From Bacteroidales bacterium (GTDB lineage: Bacteria; Bacteroidota; Bacteroidia; Bacteroidales; JALTDM01): 10,709 nt of DNA. Position numbers and translations under genes: made by a program. The notes under the pieces are model-generated. The model was not told where the DNA came from and did no database searches. It saw only the letters and a list, made by a program, of their open reading frames with translations. The stretch spans positions 1 through 10,709 of the forward strand of contig JALWKH010000368.1 in assembly GCA_026996635.1 (NCBI GenBank). Reading direction: 5' to 3'. Shown here piece after piece: positions 1 through 6,926 of the stretch (positions are counted from its first letter, which is position 1; each line of letters starts with the position of its first letter).

Positions 1-247
1 ATCCAATATTTCTGAAATCCGAACACAACAAATAAAAATTTATCCCAATCCCGCCACCGAATATATCATTGTTGGTAACGATAGCAAAATAAACACTATA
101 ACAATTTTCGATGCTGCCGGCGTAATTGTTTATAAAACCTACGCAAAAGATAATACACTGAAAATAGACTTAACAAGTTTCCCGCAAGGCTTATATCTCC
201 TCAAGGTTGATAACGAGAGTATTTATAAATTTATTAAAGAAAATTAA
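1..247 (+). CDS. 3' end of a T9SS-exported protein (type A sorting domain)
   Basis: Only the last 81 codons lie in the window; the reading frame begins at base 2 and stops with TAA at 245-247. The peptide has the hallmarks of a type IX secretion C-terminal sorting domain: IKIYPNPA near its start, a short beta-rich stretch (ITIFDAAGVIVYK), then FPQGLYLLKV and a basic end, YKFIKEN. In Bacteroidota such domains direct export across the outer membrane and are usually cleaved or used to attach the protein to the cell surface. The part that would show the protein's function lies upstream, so no role can be given. A GC-rich hairpin follows 40 bases after the stop. The call as a sorting domain is firm; everything else about the protein is unknown. 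Confidence 0.88.
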   Translation, partial: SNISEIRTQQIKIYPNPATEYIIVGNDSKINTITIFDAAGVIVYKTYAKDNTLKIDLTSFPQGLYLLKVDNESIYKFIKEN

Positions 248-287
248 AAATATAAAATTTTGTATTTTTGTCAGTAAGGAACAAAAA

Positions 288-311
288 GGGGCTGTCCAAA
301 AAGGTAGCCCC
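288..311 (+). terminator. GC-rich hairpin downstream of the first gene (possible terminator or IS-end remnant)
   Basis: GGGGCT (288-293) pairs with AGCCCC (306-311). An inner CC/GG pair closes an AAAAA loop. The stem lies 40 bases after the stop of the upstream gene, which fits a transcription end. It is followed by a run of C (308-315) and then TAATC rather than a T tract, so it is not a standard intrinsic terminator. The left arm with GCTGTCCAAAAAG also resembles the ends of some insertion sequences from memory, but no second end or transposase is present. Confidence 0.45.
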
Positions 312-488
312 CCCCTAATCATAAAGGAAATACTATTTACATTTAATATGTTAGTCTAATTCAAATATGGTTTAATACAATCATATCCGGTAATGCTGAA
401 AATATTAGACCATTTTTATTTGTAATTGATATAAAGTTAACTAATGCGTAACCATGTCTAAACATTATGAACATTTTTTAGTTTCCAT

Positions 489-550
489 AAAATAACTGCT
501 TAAAATTATCAAATTAACTTCCCTGTCTCTAAACAAAAAACAGTTATTTT
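489..550. repeat. 10-bp perfect inverted repeat bracketing the promoter of the TPR-phosphatase gene
   Basis: AAAATAACTG (489-498) is the exact reverse complement of CAGTTATTTT (541-550), with 42 bases between. The right arm overlaps the -7 box (545-552) and the spacer contains the weak -33 element, so it could be an operator pair or form an RNA stem. In AT-rich DNA it could also arise by chance. Confidence 0.35.
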
Positions 551-552
551 TG
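522..552 (+). promoter_or_regulatory. Bacteroidota-type promoter for the TPR-phosphatase gene
   Basis: The box TATTTTTG at 545-552 matches the Bacteroidota -7 consensus TAnnTTTG in every fixed base and is followed by C. CCTG at 522-525 lies 19 bases upstream, where a TTTG -33 element would be expected; it is a partial match. Transcription would begin near 556-560, giving a leader of about 30 bases before the ATG at 589. Confidence 0.55.
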
Positions 553-588
553 CAATAAGCAACTACATCCAACATAGTATAAACAAAA

Positions 589-2850
589 ATGAAAAAAACA
601 CTCATTATTATATTTATTTTCATAACAACTTTTTCCTACATTGGCTTTGGTCAAACTAATACAATTGAAACAAAAGACCCATTCAAAATAGAAATAGACA
701 GCATTAAATTCTTCTTAAAAACCAACAACCCCAAACTAGCTTTGCTGAGAATTGAAAAAAACGAACAAAAAGTAAGAAATTCCAACATGCAGGACAAACT
801 GCAAAAACTTTTACTCTTGAAAGGTTTTGCTCTAAAAAATACAGGCAATTACGACAAGGCTTTAAAGGCTTTTGCCGAAGCAGTATCATTATTTGACAAA
901 ACTAAAGATACCCTTACCGTTTCCAAGGCATACAACGGAATGGCACAAGTGGAAATGCTTAAAGGTAATTTATACAATGCCATAAAAAACCTGGAAAAAA
1001 CAATAGAATACAAAAAACTTGCAAATGATAAAAGAGGTGAAGGAATCGCATACAATACACTGGGAAATGTCTATTTCCAACTCGGCAACAATGAAAAAGC
1101 AATAAAAAATTATGAAGCGGCTTTAAAAATTTTTGATGAAATAAACTTCATACCGGGCAAAGCCACAGTTTACAACGAAATCGGGGTGGTTTACGACAAT
1201 ATGGCAAACTATGAAAACATTGAAAACTTCCGTGAAGCAGAAAATTACTATAAAAAGGCTATTGAACTTTTCAGGCAAATAAACGACAGTATTCAAATTG
1301 CCCTAACCACACAAAACATCGGTATTATTCACAGTCAACTATTTTCTTTATATAATTCTAAAAATAAAAAAACAGAGAGTGCTAAAGAGTTTAACATCGC
1401 AAAAAAACATTTTAAAGAAAGTTACATAATCTTAAAAAAACATGGTGCAATAAATAAAATTCCCGATGTGTTGATTAATCTGGCTGCTTTGTATATGGGT
1501 AAAAAAAATTATGATGAAAGCATAAAATATCTCAATACGGCTTTGGAATATAAAAACCAAACAGACCTGCCCGCATATATGCTTGCAAATATTTACTATT
1601 ACCTTGCCTCGGCATATTTCAATAAAAATAACATTGATAAGGCAAAACAATATATAAACCAATCCATTGATATTGCACAAAAATCAGGTCTTAAAAAAAA
1701 CCTGGCTGAATCATATAAGTTATTATCAGAAATTTATAAAACATCAGGAGAATACAAGAAATCAATAGATGCATTAAATAATTACATAAGCATAAAAGAC
1801 ACACTAATAAACGAACAAACAAACCGCATTATTCAACAATTCGGTGTAAAAGAAAAACAGAGGGAACTTGAGCTTAAACAAGCACAGATTCAAAAAAAAG
1901 AAGCAGAAAACCGTGCACAACGCACTTTTATCTATACTCTTTCCATCTTAATATTTTTTATCCTTGCAATTGTAGTGCTTATATTCAAACAATACAGGGA
2001 CAAAAAGAAAGCCAATGAAATGCTTGAAGCGAAAAACAAACTTATTCTACAACAAAAACAAGAAATTACGGACAGCATAATGTATGCCCAAAATATCCAA
2101 ACAGCCATACTACCGCCTTTGGAAGAAATAGAAAAAAACACAAGAGGTTTTTCTTTATTATTTATGCCGAAAGATATAGTTAGCGGAGACTTCTACTGGT
2201 CCAAATTTATTCCTGAAAGAGAAATTTTGTACATTGCAGTAGCGGACTGTACGGGACACGGTGTACCGGGAGCTTTTATGAGTATGCTGGGTATAAGTTT
2301 TTTGAACGAGATAACAACAAATAATAACTTTTTGTTGCCGGGAGATATTTTAACCCGCTTAAGGGAAAAAATTATTACTTCGCTTCACAACCTTGCCAAA
2401 GACGGAATGGACATATCCTTTGTCGCTATTGACAAACAAAACAAAACCGTTTACTTTTCCGGTGCCTACAACCCGTTATATGTTATCAGACAAAAATCAA
2501 AGGACGGAATAGATGCAGATTCCACTGCTGAAAATGAAGATTATGTACTGTATGAATTAAAAGGCGACCGAATGCCTATAGGTTACTCCCCGAAACAAAA
2601 CGATTTCAATACCAAACAATTCATTTATCAAGAAAATGACATTTTAGTTATGTTCAGCGACGGCTTCGCAGATCAATTCGGCGGTAGCAAAGGAAAAAAG
2701 TTTAAATATAAGAAATTCAAAAATATCCTACTCTCATCGGCAAATTCAGAGCCTGAACATACAAAAACGTTACTTTATAATGCCTTTGTTGAGTGGAAAG
2801 GAGCAAATGAACAAACCGACGATATTACCGTAATGGAAATCGTACTGTAG
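589..2850 (+). CDS. TPR-repeat membrane protein with cytoplasmic SpoIIE-type PP2C phosphatase domain
   Basis: The 753-residue protein starts with a signal peptide (basic MKK, hydrophobic 4-20, cut near FGQ). Residues about 70-405 form at least seven TPR-like helix pairs; clear ones include those around 82-104, 114-143, 154-184 and 300-325. A coiled coil (about 415-445) leads to one membrane helix (446-467), a second short coiled coil, then a SpoIIE/PP2C phosphatase domain (about 495-753). Metal-binding and catalytic motifs look intact: GDFYW (533-537), ADCTGHGVPGA (552-562), SDGFAD (690-695) and TDD (743-745). The layout suggests that a periplasmic TPR sensor controls dephosphorylation of a cytoplasmic protein, by analogy with SpoIIE and RsbU acting on anti-sigma factor antagonists. 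No kinase, STAS protein or sigma factor lies nearby, so the target is unknown. The gene has its own promoter and no obvious terminator. Domain assignment is firm; target and signal are not. Confidence 0.93.
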   Translation: MKKTLIIIFIFITTFSYIGFGQTNTIETKDPFKIEIDSIKFFLKTNNPKLALLRIEKNEQKVRNSNMQDKLQKLLLLKGFALKNTGNYDKALKAFAEAVSLFDKTKDTLTVSKAYNGMAQVEMLKGNLYNAIKNLEKTIEYKKLANDKRGEGIAYNTLGNVYFQLGNNEKAIKNYEAALKIFDEINFIPGKATVYNEIGVVYDNMANYENIENFREAENYYKKAIELFRQINDSIQIALTTQNIGIIHSQLFSLYNSKNKKTESAKEFNIAKKHFKESYIILKKHGAINKIPDVLINLAALYMGKKNYDESIKYLNTALEYKNQTDLPAYMLANIYYYLASAYFNKNNIDKAKQYINQSIDIAQKSGLKKNLAESYKLLSEIYKTSGEYKKSIDALNNYISIKDTLINEQTNRIIQQFGVKEKQRELELKQAQIQKKEAENRAQRTFIYTLSILIFFILAIVVLIFKQYRDKKKANEMLEAKNKLILQQKQEITDSIMYAQNIQTAILPPLEEIEKNTRGFSLLFMPKDIVSGDFYWSKFIPEREILYIAVADCTGHGVPGAFMSMLGISFLNEITTNNNFLLPGDILTRLREKIITSLHNLAKDGMDISFVAIDKQNKTVYFSGAYNPLYVIRQKSKDGIDADSTAENEDYVLYELKGDRMPIGYSPKQNDFNTKQFIYQENDILVMFSDGFADQFGGSKGKKFKYKKFKNILLSSANSEPEHTKTLLYNAFVEWKGANEQTDDITVMEIVL

Positions 2851-2906
2851 CCATTATTTTATACACGATAGTTATCCACAATCTAAACAGAAAAAAAGAA
2901 AATCTC

Positions 2907-2966
2907 TACATTTGATAATGAAATAACAAAAGTCAAAGAATTATCTAGGAGAATTTTTTATTTTTG
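2907..2966 (+). promoter_or_regulatory. Two candidate -7 boxes before the secreted propeller/SprB protein
   Basis: TACATTTG (2907-2914) and TATTTTTG (2959-2966) both match TAnnTTTG. Neither has a convincing TTTG element 19-21 bases upstream. The first would give a leader of about 65 bases, the second about 14 bases before the ATG at 2985. The second box overlaps the TTG at 2964 that would otherwise begin the longest reading frame, which argues against that TTG being a start codon. Confidence 0.45.
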
Positions 2967-2984
2967 TCAAAAAACATAAAAAAT

Positions 2985-5753
2985 ATGAACAGATTAAAAA
3001 TTTTTGTGACATCAACATTTTTATTAGCTACCCTTTTGGGTATTTCTCAAAATTTACCGTGGAAAAAAACTTATGGCGGTAGCAATTTTGAGGAAGCACT
3101 GTCTGTATCAGGAACAACTGATGGAGGTTGCATTGTAGTTGGAGAATCAGAATCAACAGACGGATATGTATCAGGAAACCATGGAGATGCCGATTATTGG
3201 ATAATAAAATTAAATGCATCCGGTGACACTGTCTGGGAAAAATCGTTAGGGGGGTCAAACTTTGACTGGGCCACTTCTGTCATTCAAACTTCTGACGGTG
3301 GATATATAGTGGCAGGTTCTTCAGGTTCAAATGACGGTGATGTATCCGGGAATCACGGATATTTTGATTTTTGGATAGTAAAATTAAATGCATCCGGTGA
3401 TACCGTTTGGAAAAAAACATTTGGTGACACTCTTTATGATGTTGCATTCTCAATTAAACAAACAACAGATGACGGATATATCATTGCAGGATATTTAAGT
3501 ATTGATATAAATAATGCAGATTATTTGATAATAAAATTAAATTCTTCCGGAGATTTACTGTGGCAAAAAACCTTTGGCGGAAGTCATACAGAAGAAGCCA
3601 ATTCAATAATTCAAACTAGTGATGGAGGTTTTATTGTTGCAGGATATTCAAATTCCAGTGATGGTGATGTCACAGGTCATCACGATATGGAAGATTTTTG
3701 GATTTTAAAATTAGACGATTCCGGAAATTTACAATGGCAAAGGTCTCTTGGTGGAAATTCGGTTGATGTCGCCAAATCAATTATTCAGACTTCAGACGGT
3801 GGATATGTTGTTGCAGGATATTCAACTTCTTCAGACGGAGATGTAACGGGGAATCATGGTAATGAAGATTATTGGGTTGTAAAATTGGACAACTCGGGAA
3901 ACATACAATGGCAAAAGTCTCTTGGTGGTAGCAGTTGGGACTATGCATATTCTGTAATCGAAACACCGGACGGAGGATTTATCGTTGCCGGTTATTCTTC
4001 TTCTACAGACGGAGATGTAACGGGGAATCACGGTAATGAAGATTATTGGATTGTAAAATTAGATTCCAACGGAAATTTTTTATGGGATAAATCATTTGGA
4101 GGCAGTGCTGATGATTTGGCATATTCTATATCACAATCTGCAGATGGCGGGTATTTTATTGCCGGCAGAACTTTCTCAAATGATGGTGATGTAACAGGAA
4201 ACCACGGAGATTATGATTATTGGGTGGTAAAAATGATGTATCACATTTCAAGTAAAAATTCTTGTTATGGCACAAACAACGGAAGTGCTACTGTAGAATG
4301 GTTTGGAAATACTGAACCTTCATACCAATGGAGCAATGGAGATACCACTGCAACTGCAGACAGTTTGGCTCCGGGATGGTATTATGTTTCAATATCAAAC
4401 GGAACTGAAACTGTTGTAGATTCCGCATATATAGATGAATTTGACAGTTTGTCAATCCAATTTTTCACATACGATCCTACTTGTTACGGTCTTGACAACG
4501 GATATATAGGAGCTTTGGCATCAGGTGGTACACCTCCATATTCTTACCTGTGGAATACAGGACAAACGACTAATCATTTAAACTATCTGTCGCCCGGGAC
4601 ATACACATTAACCGTTACCGATACAAACGGTTGTTTCAAAATAGACAGTACTTCAATTGCATACCCTGAACCTTTACAAGATTCAATAATTTACACTGAA
4701 CCTTCACATTGTTCAGGTGCTTGTAACGGAACTGCAACAATATATGTTTACGGAGGAACACCTCCATTTTCTTTTCAATGGAGCGATGGTGAAACAACTC
4801 AATCCAGAAATTTGTGCAGCAACCAAAATTATTTTGTTACCATTACAGACAGTAGTGGCTGTTCAACAACAGATTCAATAACTTATACGGTTTTCACCGA
4901 TTCCATTCAAATATGTGTGGTAACTATTGATACTTCTACGAGCAAGTGTCTTATAGTTTGGGAAAGACCGGATGTTCAAATTTTAAACGGATTTGCCGTT
5001 TACAAAGAAACAGGCACAAATTATTATGAACAAATAGGATTTGTAAACTGGCAAGAAATGACAGAATATCTTGATACAACATCAATTCCTGCAGCATATG
5101 CACATTCATATAAAATTTGTATGGTTGATACATGCGGCAACTATACGCCGTTAAGCTATTACCACAAAACAATGTACCTTACCGCCAATCAAGGTGCAAA
5201 TCAAAATGAAGTTTCCCTACTTTGGACACATTACGAAGATGAAAGCGGGAGCTTTCAACCTTTAACATATTCAATTTACAGAAAATGTATTCCCACAAAT
5301 CCTTCTTACGAATTAATTGCAACCATACCTGCAAACATAACTAATTATAACGACATAAATCCTCCTGCCGGCGATTTGTATTACTTGGTTCTAACTCCAC
5401 ACGATAATTGTATTCCAACCAGCATTGACAAAGCTCAAGGTGGACCATACAATTACAGCGTTTCAAATATTGACGATTATGTAATACAACAACAAATAAA
5501 CACAGCACATGTTTTTGTTCCCGTTTCTGTCTATCCCAACCCGGTAAAAAATAAACTAACTGTTGAAATATACAATCCACAAGGATATACACACAATATC
5601 CGTATAGTAAACGCAAACGGTAAAACCGTTTATGAAACAAACACAACTTCAAACAAATTAGAAATAAACAGGGGAGATTTACCTTCAGGTATTTACAACA
5701 TAACAATCACGGGAAACAACAAAGTTTACAACAGAAAAATAATATTGGAATAA
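2985..5753 (+). CDS. Secreted T9SS protein: seven propeller-like repeats, three SprB-like repeats, sorting domain
   Basis: The 922-residue protein starts at ATG 2985. A TTG 21 bases upstream keeps the frame but lies inside a -7 box, and ATG 2985 gives a clean signal peptide (MNRLKIF, hydrophobic to about 20, cut near SQN). Residues 26 to about 416 are seven repeats of about 58 residues: W-x-K-[ST]-[YLF]-GG, an [SQ]-x-DGG-[YF]-[IV]-[VI]-AG core, S-x-DGDVTGNHG and [DF]-YW-[IV]-VKL. Seven copies fit one seven-bladed beta-propeller, which is an inference from count and pattern. Three SprB-like repeats follow (C-x-G start, GGTPP[YF]-S-[YF]-x-W, TDxxGC end), then about 200 residues with fibronectin-like strands. 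The protein ends in a T9SS type A sorting domain from residue 849 (VYPNPVKNKL ... GIYNITI ... RKIILE). No catalytic motif was seen. A surface adhesin or structural role is plausible; the ligand is unknown. Confidence 0.9.
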   Translation: MNRLKIFVTSTFLLATLLGISQNLPWKKTYGGSNFEEALSVSGTTDGGCIVVGESESTDGYVSGNHGDADYWIIKLNASGDTVWEKSLGGSNFDWATSVIQTSDGGYIVAGSSGSNDGDVSGNHGYFDFWIVKLNASGDTVWKKTFGDTLYDVAFSIKQTTDDGYIIAGYLSIDINNADYLIIKLNSSGDLLWQKTFGGSHTEEANSIIQTSDGGFIVAGYSNSSDGDVTGHHDMEDFWILKLDDSGNLQWQRSLGGNSVDVAKSIIQTSDGGYVVAGYSTSSDGDVTGNHGNEDYWVVKLDNSGNIQWQKSLGGSSWDYAYSVIETPDGGFIVAGYSSSTDGDVTGNHGNEDYWIVKLDSNGNFLWDKSFGGSADDLAYSISQSADGGYFIAGRTFSNDGDVTGNHGDYDYWVVKMMYHISSKNSCYGTNNGSATVEWFGNTEPSYQWSNGDTTATADSLAPGWYYVSISNGTETVVDSAYIDEFDSLSIQFFTYDPTCYGLDNGYIGALASGGTPPYSYLWNTGQTTNHLNYLSPGTYTLTVTDTNGCFKIDSTSIAYPEPLQDSIIYTEPSHCSGACNGTATIYVYGGTPPFSFQWSDGETTQSRNLCSNQNYFVTITDSSGCSTTDSITYTVFTDSIQICVVTIDTSTSKCLIVWERPDVQILNGFAVYKETGTNYYEQIGFVNWQEMTEYLDTTSIPAAYAHSYKICMVDTCGNYTPLSYYHKTMYLTANQGANQNEVSLLWTHYEDESGSFQPLTYSIYRKCIPTNPSYELIATIPANITNYNDINPPAGDLYYLVLTPHDNCIPTSIDKAQGGPYNYSVSNIDDYVIQQQINTAHVFVPVSVYPNPVKNKLTVEIYNPQGYTHNIRIVNANGKTVYETNTTSNKLEINRGDLPSGIYNITITGNNKVYNRKIILE
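3060..4232 (+). repeat. Seven tandem coding repeats of about 174 bp (propeller blades)
   Basis: The repeats begin at successive Trp codons (first at 3060-3062) and end at the VVKM of the last copy. Copy 3 is shorter and lacks the DGDVTGNHG segment. Copies 5 and 6 are nearly identical over 3832-3890 and 4006-4064 (three differences in about 59 bases), separated by exactly 174 bases. The other copies are more diverged at DNA level. Confidence 0.85.
4263..4870 (+). repeat. Three SprB-like repeats in the secreted protein
   Basis: The copies begin at the Cys codons at 4263, 4482 and 4710. Copies 2 and 3 share C-x-G-x-x-[ND]-G, GGTPP-[YF]-S-[YF]-x-W and T-[DT]-x-x-GC; copy 1 is diverged, without GGTPP and without the closing GC. 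Repeats of this kind occur in gliding-motility adhesins such as SprB and in many other exported Bacteroidota proteins. Their presence alone does not show gliding. Confidence 0.7.
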
Positions 5754-5761
5754 ACAAAAAT

Positions 5762-5793
5762 AAAAAAGGCTGCTCACACGGGCAGCTTTTTTT
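5762..5793. terminator. Bidirectional intrinsic terminator between convergent genes
   Basis: AAAAAAGGCTGC (5762-5773) pairs with GCAGCTTTTTTT (5782-5793) through five GC-rich pairs, one G-T wobble and A-T pairs, around an eight-base loop. T runs lie on both sides, so it can work in both directions. On the minus strand it covers the last codons (KKLPV) and stop of the glycosyltransferase ending at 5774. Confidence 0.88.
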
Positions 5794-6871
5794 GTTTTAT
5801 CACGCTTTGCAACACCTCCAGATATTTATGTTTGTTTGCTTCCACGGAATATTTTTCCACCACTGATTTACGGGCTTCTTTACCGAGTTTTTTTCGCAAT
5901 TTGGGATTTTCAATCAGTACAGACAATTTTTCAACCCATTCCTTATCATTGTTTGCCACAAAGCCGTTTATTCCGTCTTGCACAATTTCGGTATTTACGC
6001 CTACAGGAGAAACTACTGCAGGTATGCCCAATGCCATATATTGCAGAGCCTTAAGTCCGCATTTACCCCTCGCCCACTCATTGTCGGGTAAAGGCATCAA
6101 GCCGATGTCAATCTGCCTCAAATCATCAACTTCCGTTTCGGCACGCCATTTTACAAACTCGACCTCTAACCCACTAAAATCTATTGATTTATCGGCAATT
6201 ACTTTAATGCAAATCTTATCCTGAAATTTATCTTTTAACAGTTTAAGCACAGGGATAATCCCCTCAAAATGCTTTATTGTGGTAAGTGAACCTGTCCACC
6301 CTATACAAATCTTTCCGGTTGCATTTTCTTTTTCTTGCAAGGAATATTTATCCGTATCAATAGTTGTCGGAATTACAGTAACATTATCATTAAATTGCTT
6401 TGCAAAATCTGCCAAATAGTTATTGCCGGCAATTATGGCGTGAGAATATTTTAAAATTGACTTAACCTTGGAAGGATTTTTAAGCCATACAAATTTGCGG
6501 TTAGACTGCGACACATTAGGTAACCAAATGGCATCGTCAAAATCAAAAACCAGTTTGCTTTTTCCGGCAAATTTCCGTTCAAAAAAAGATAACCCCAAAA
6601 ACAATGCTTCCCTTTGCACAAAAACCACATCAAAATCTTTTGCTTTCTTTAAGTCTTTAAATCTGTGGGAAATAAAATTAAGGTTTAGCAAAACTTTTTT
6701 CCCAAAATGCCCGTGCGCATAAAAAATCCTGTCGTCTTCTTCATTAAGTAGATACGAAAGTTCCCACTCCCAACCGTTTGACTCAAAAAAATCCAAATAT
6801 TGCTCAAACCTGTATCTTTGGCTCGGAGACCTGTTTAGTCTGTGGGGTGCTATGAATAAAATTTTGGGCAT
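5774..6871 (-). CDS. GT4-type glycosyltransferase
   Basis: The 365-residue protein has two Rossmann-like halves. The N-terminal half starts KILFIAPHR with R-x-PSQRYRFEQY (14-25) and has the acidic stretch KLVFDFDDAIW (106-116). The C-terminal half has IGWTGSLTTIKH (190-201) and GKCGLKALQYMALGIPAVVSP (269-289), the usual nucleotide-sugar region of GT4 enzymes. In the EX7E position both glutamates are replaced (G/K at 269-270 and Q277), as I recall for some related enzymes, so this need not mean inactivity. The product is probably a glycan-building transferase of the cytoplasm or inner-membrane face; donor and acceptor are unknown. ATG at 6871 lies 55 bases after the previous gene's stop, with a perfect -7 box in the gap. 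Its last codons form half of the shared terminator. Confidence 0.87.
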   Translation of the reverse strand: MPKILFIAPHRLNRSPSQRYRFEQYLDFFESNGWEWELSYLLNEEDDRIFYAHGHFGKKVLLNLNFISHRFKDLKKAKDFDVVFVQREALFLGLSFFERKFAGKSKLVFDFDDAIWLPNVSQSNRKFVWLKNPSKVKSILKYSHAIIAGNNYLADFAKQFNDNVTVIPTTIDTDKYSLQEKENATGKICIGWTGSLTTIKHFEGIIPVLKLLKDKFQDKICIKVIADKSIDFSGLEVEFVKWRAETEVDDLRQIDIGLMPLPDNEWARGKCGLKALQYMALGIPAVVSPVGVNTEIVQDGINGFVANNDKEWVEKLSVLIENPKLRKKLGKEARKSVVEKYSVEANKHKYLEVLQSVIKQKKLPV

Positions 6872-6906
6872 TTAACTTATATATTACCAAAATGGCAAGA
6901 ATACCG

Positions 6907-6914
6907 CAAAGTTA
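6907..6914 (-). promoter_or_regulatory. -7 box in front of the second glycosyltransferase
   Basis: Read on the minus strand this is TAACTTTG followed by C, a perfect TAnnTTTG match, in the 55-base gap between the two glycosyltransferase genes. It would give a leader of about 28 bases to the ATG at 6871. No clear -33 element is visible upstream. It suggests that the second glycosyltransferase can be transcribed separately from rpiB and the first one. Confidence 0.45.
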
Positions 6915-6926
6915 ACAACTATTTGT

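Larger units (their letters stand above)
248..588. other. 341-bp gene-free gap
   Basis: No open reading frame of credible length lies here on either strand. The gap holds the hairpin at 288-311, an isolated perfect -7-like box TATTTTTG at 263-270 just after the preceding stop codon, a 10-bp perfect inverted repeat (489-498 and 541-550) and the likely promoter of the next gene (522-552). The stretch 316-488 is AT-rich and shows nothing I can support beyond a weak 7-bp inverted repeat. Confidence 0.6.

Noticed and set aside
288..315. Insertion sequence end
   Set aside because: Only one GCTGTCC-like end is seen, with no matching second end, target duplication or transposase; kept only as a possible remnant.
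354..410. 7-bp inverted repeat GTCTAAT / ATTAGAC
   Set aside because: Short arms with a 43-base loop in AT-rich DNA are expected by chance.
2872..2880. Perfect DnaA-box 9-mer TTATCCACA, plus a second on the opposite strand at 7893-7901
   Set aside because: Two isolated copies 5 kb apart, one inside a gene, with no cluster, AT-rich unwinding element or dnaA/dnaN neighbour, do not make an origin.
5341..5706. 121-residue open frame on the minus strand
   Set aside because: It lies opposite the secreted protein's coding region, has no family motif or start signal, and its open frame follows from the codon use of the plus-strand gene.
5832..6224. 130-residue open frame on the plus strand
   Set aside because: It is antisense to the glycosyltransferase, whose frame has clear family motifs.
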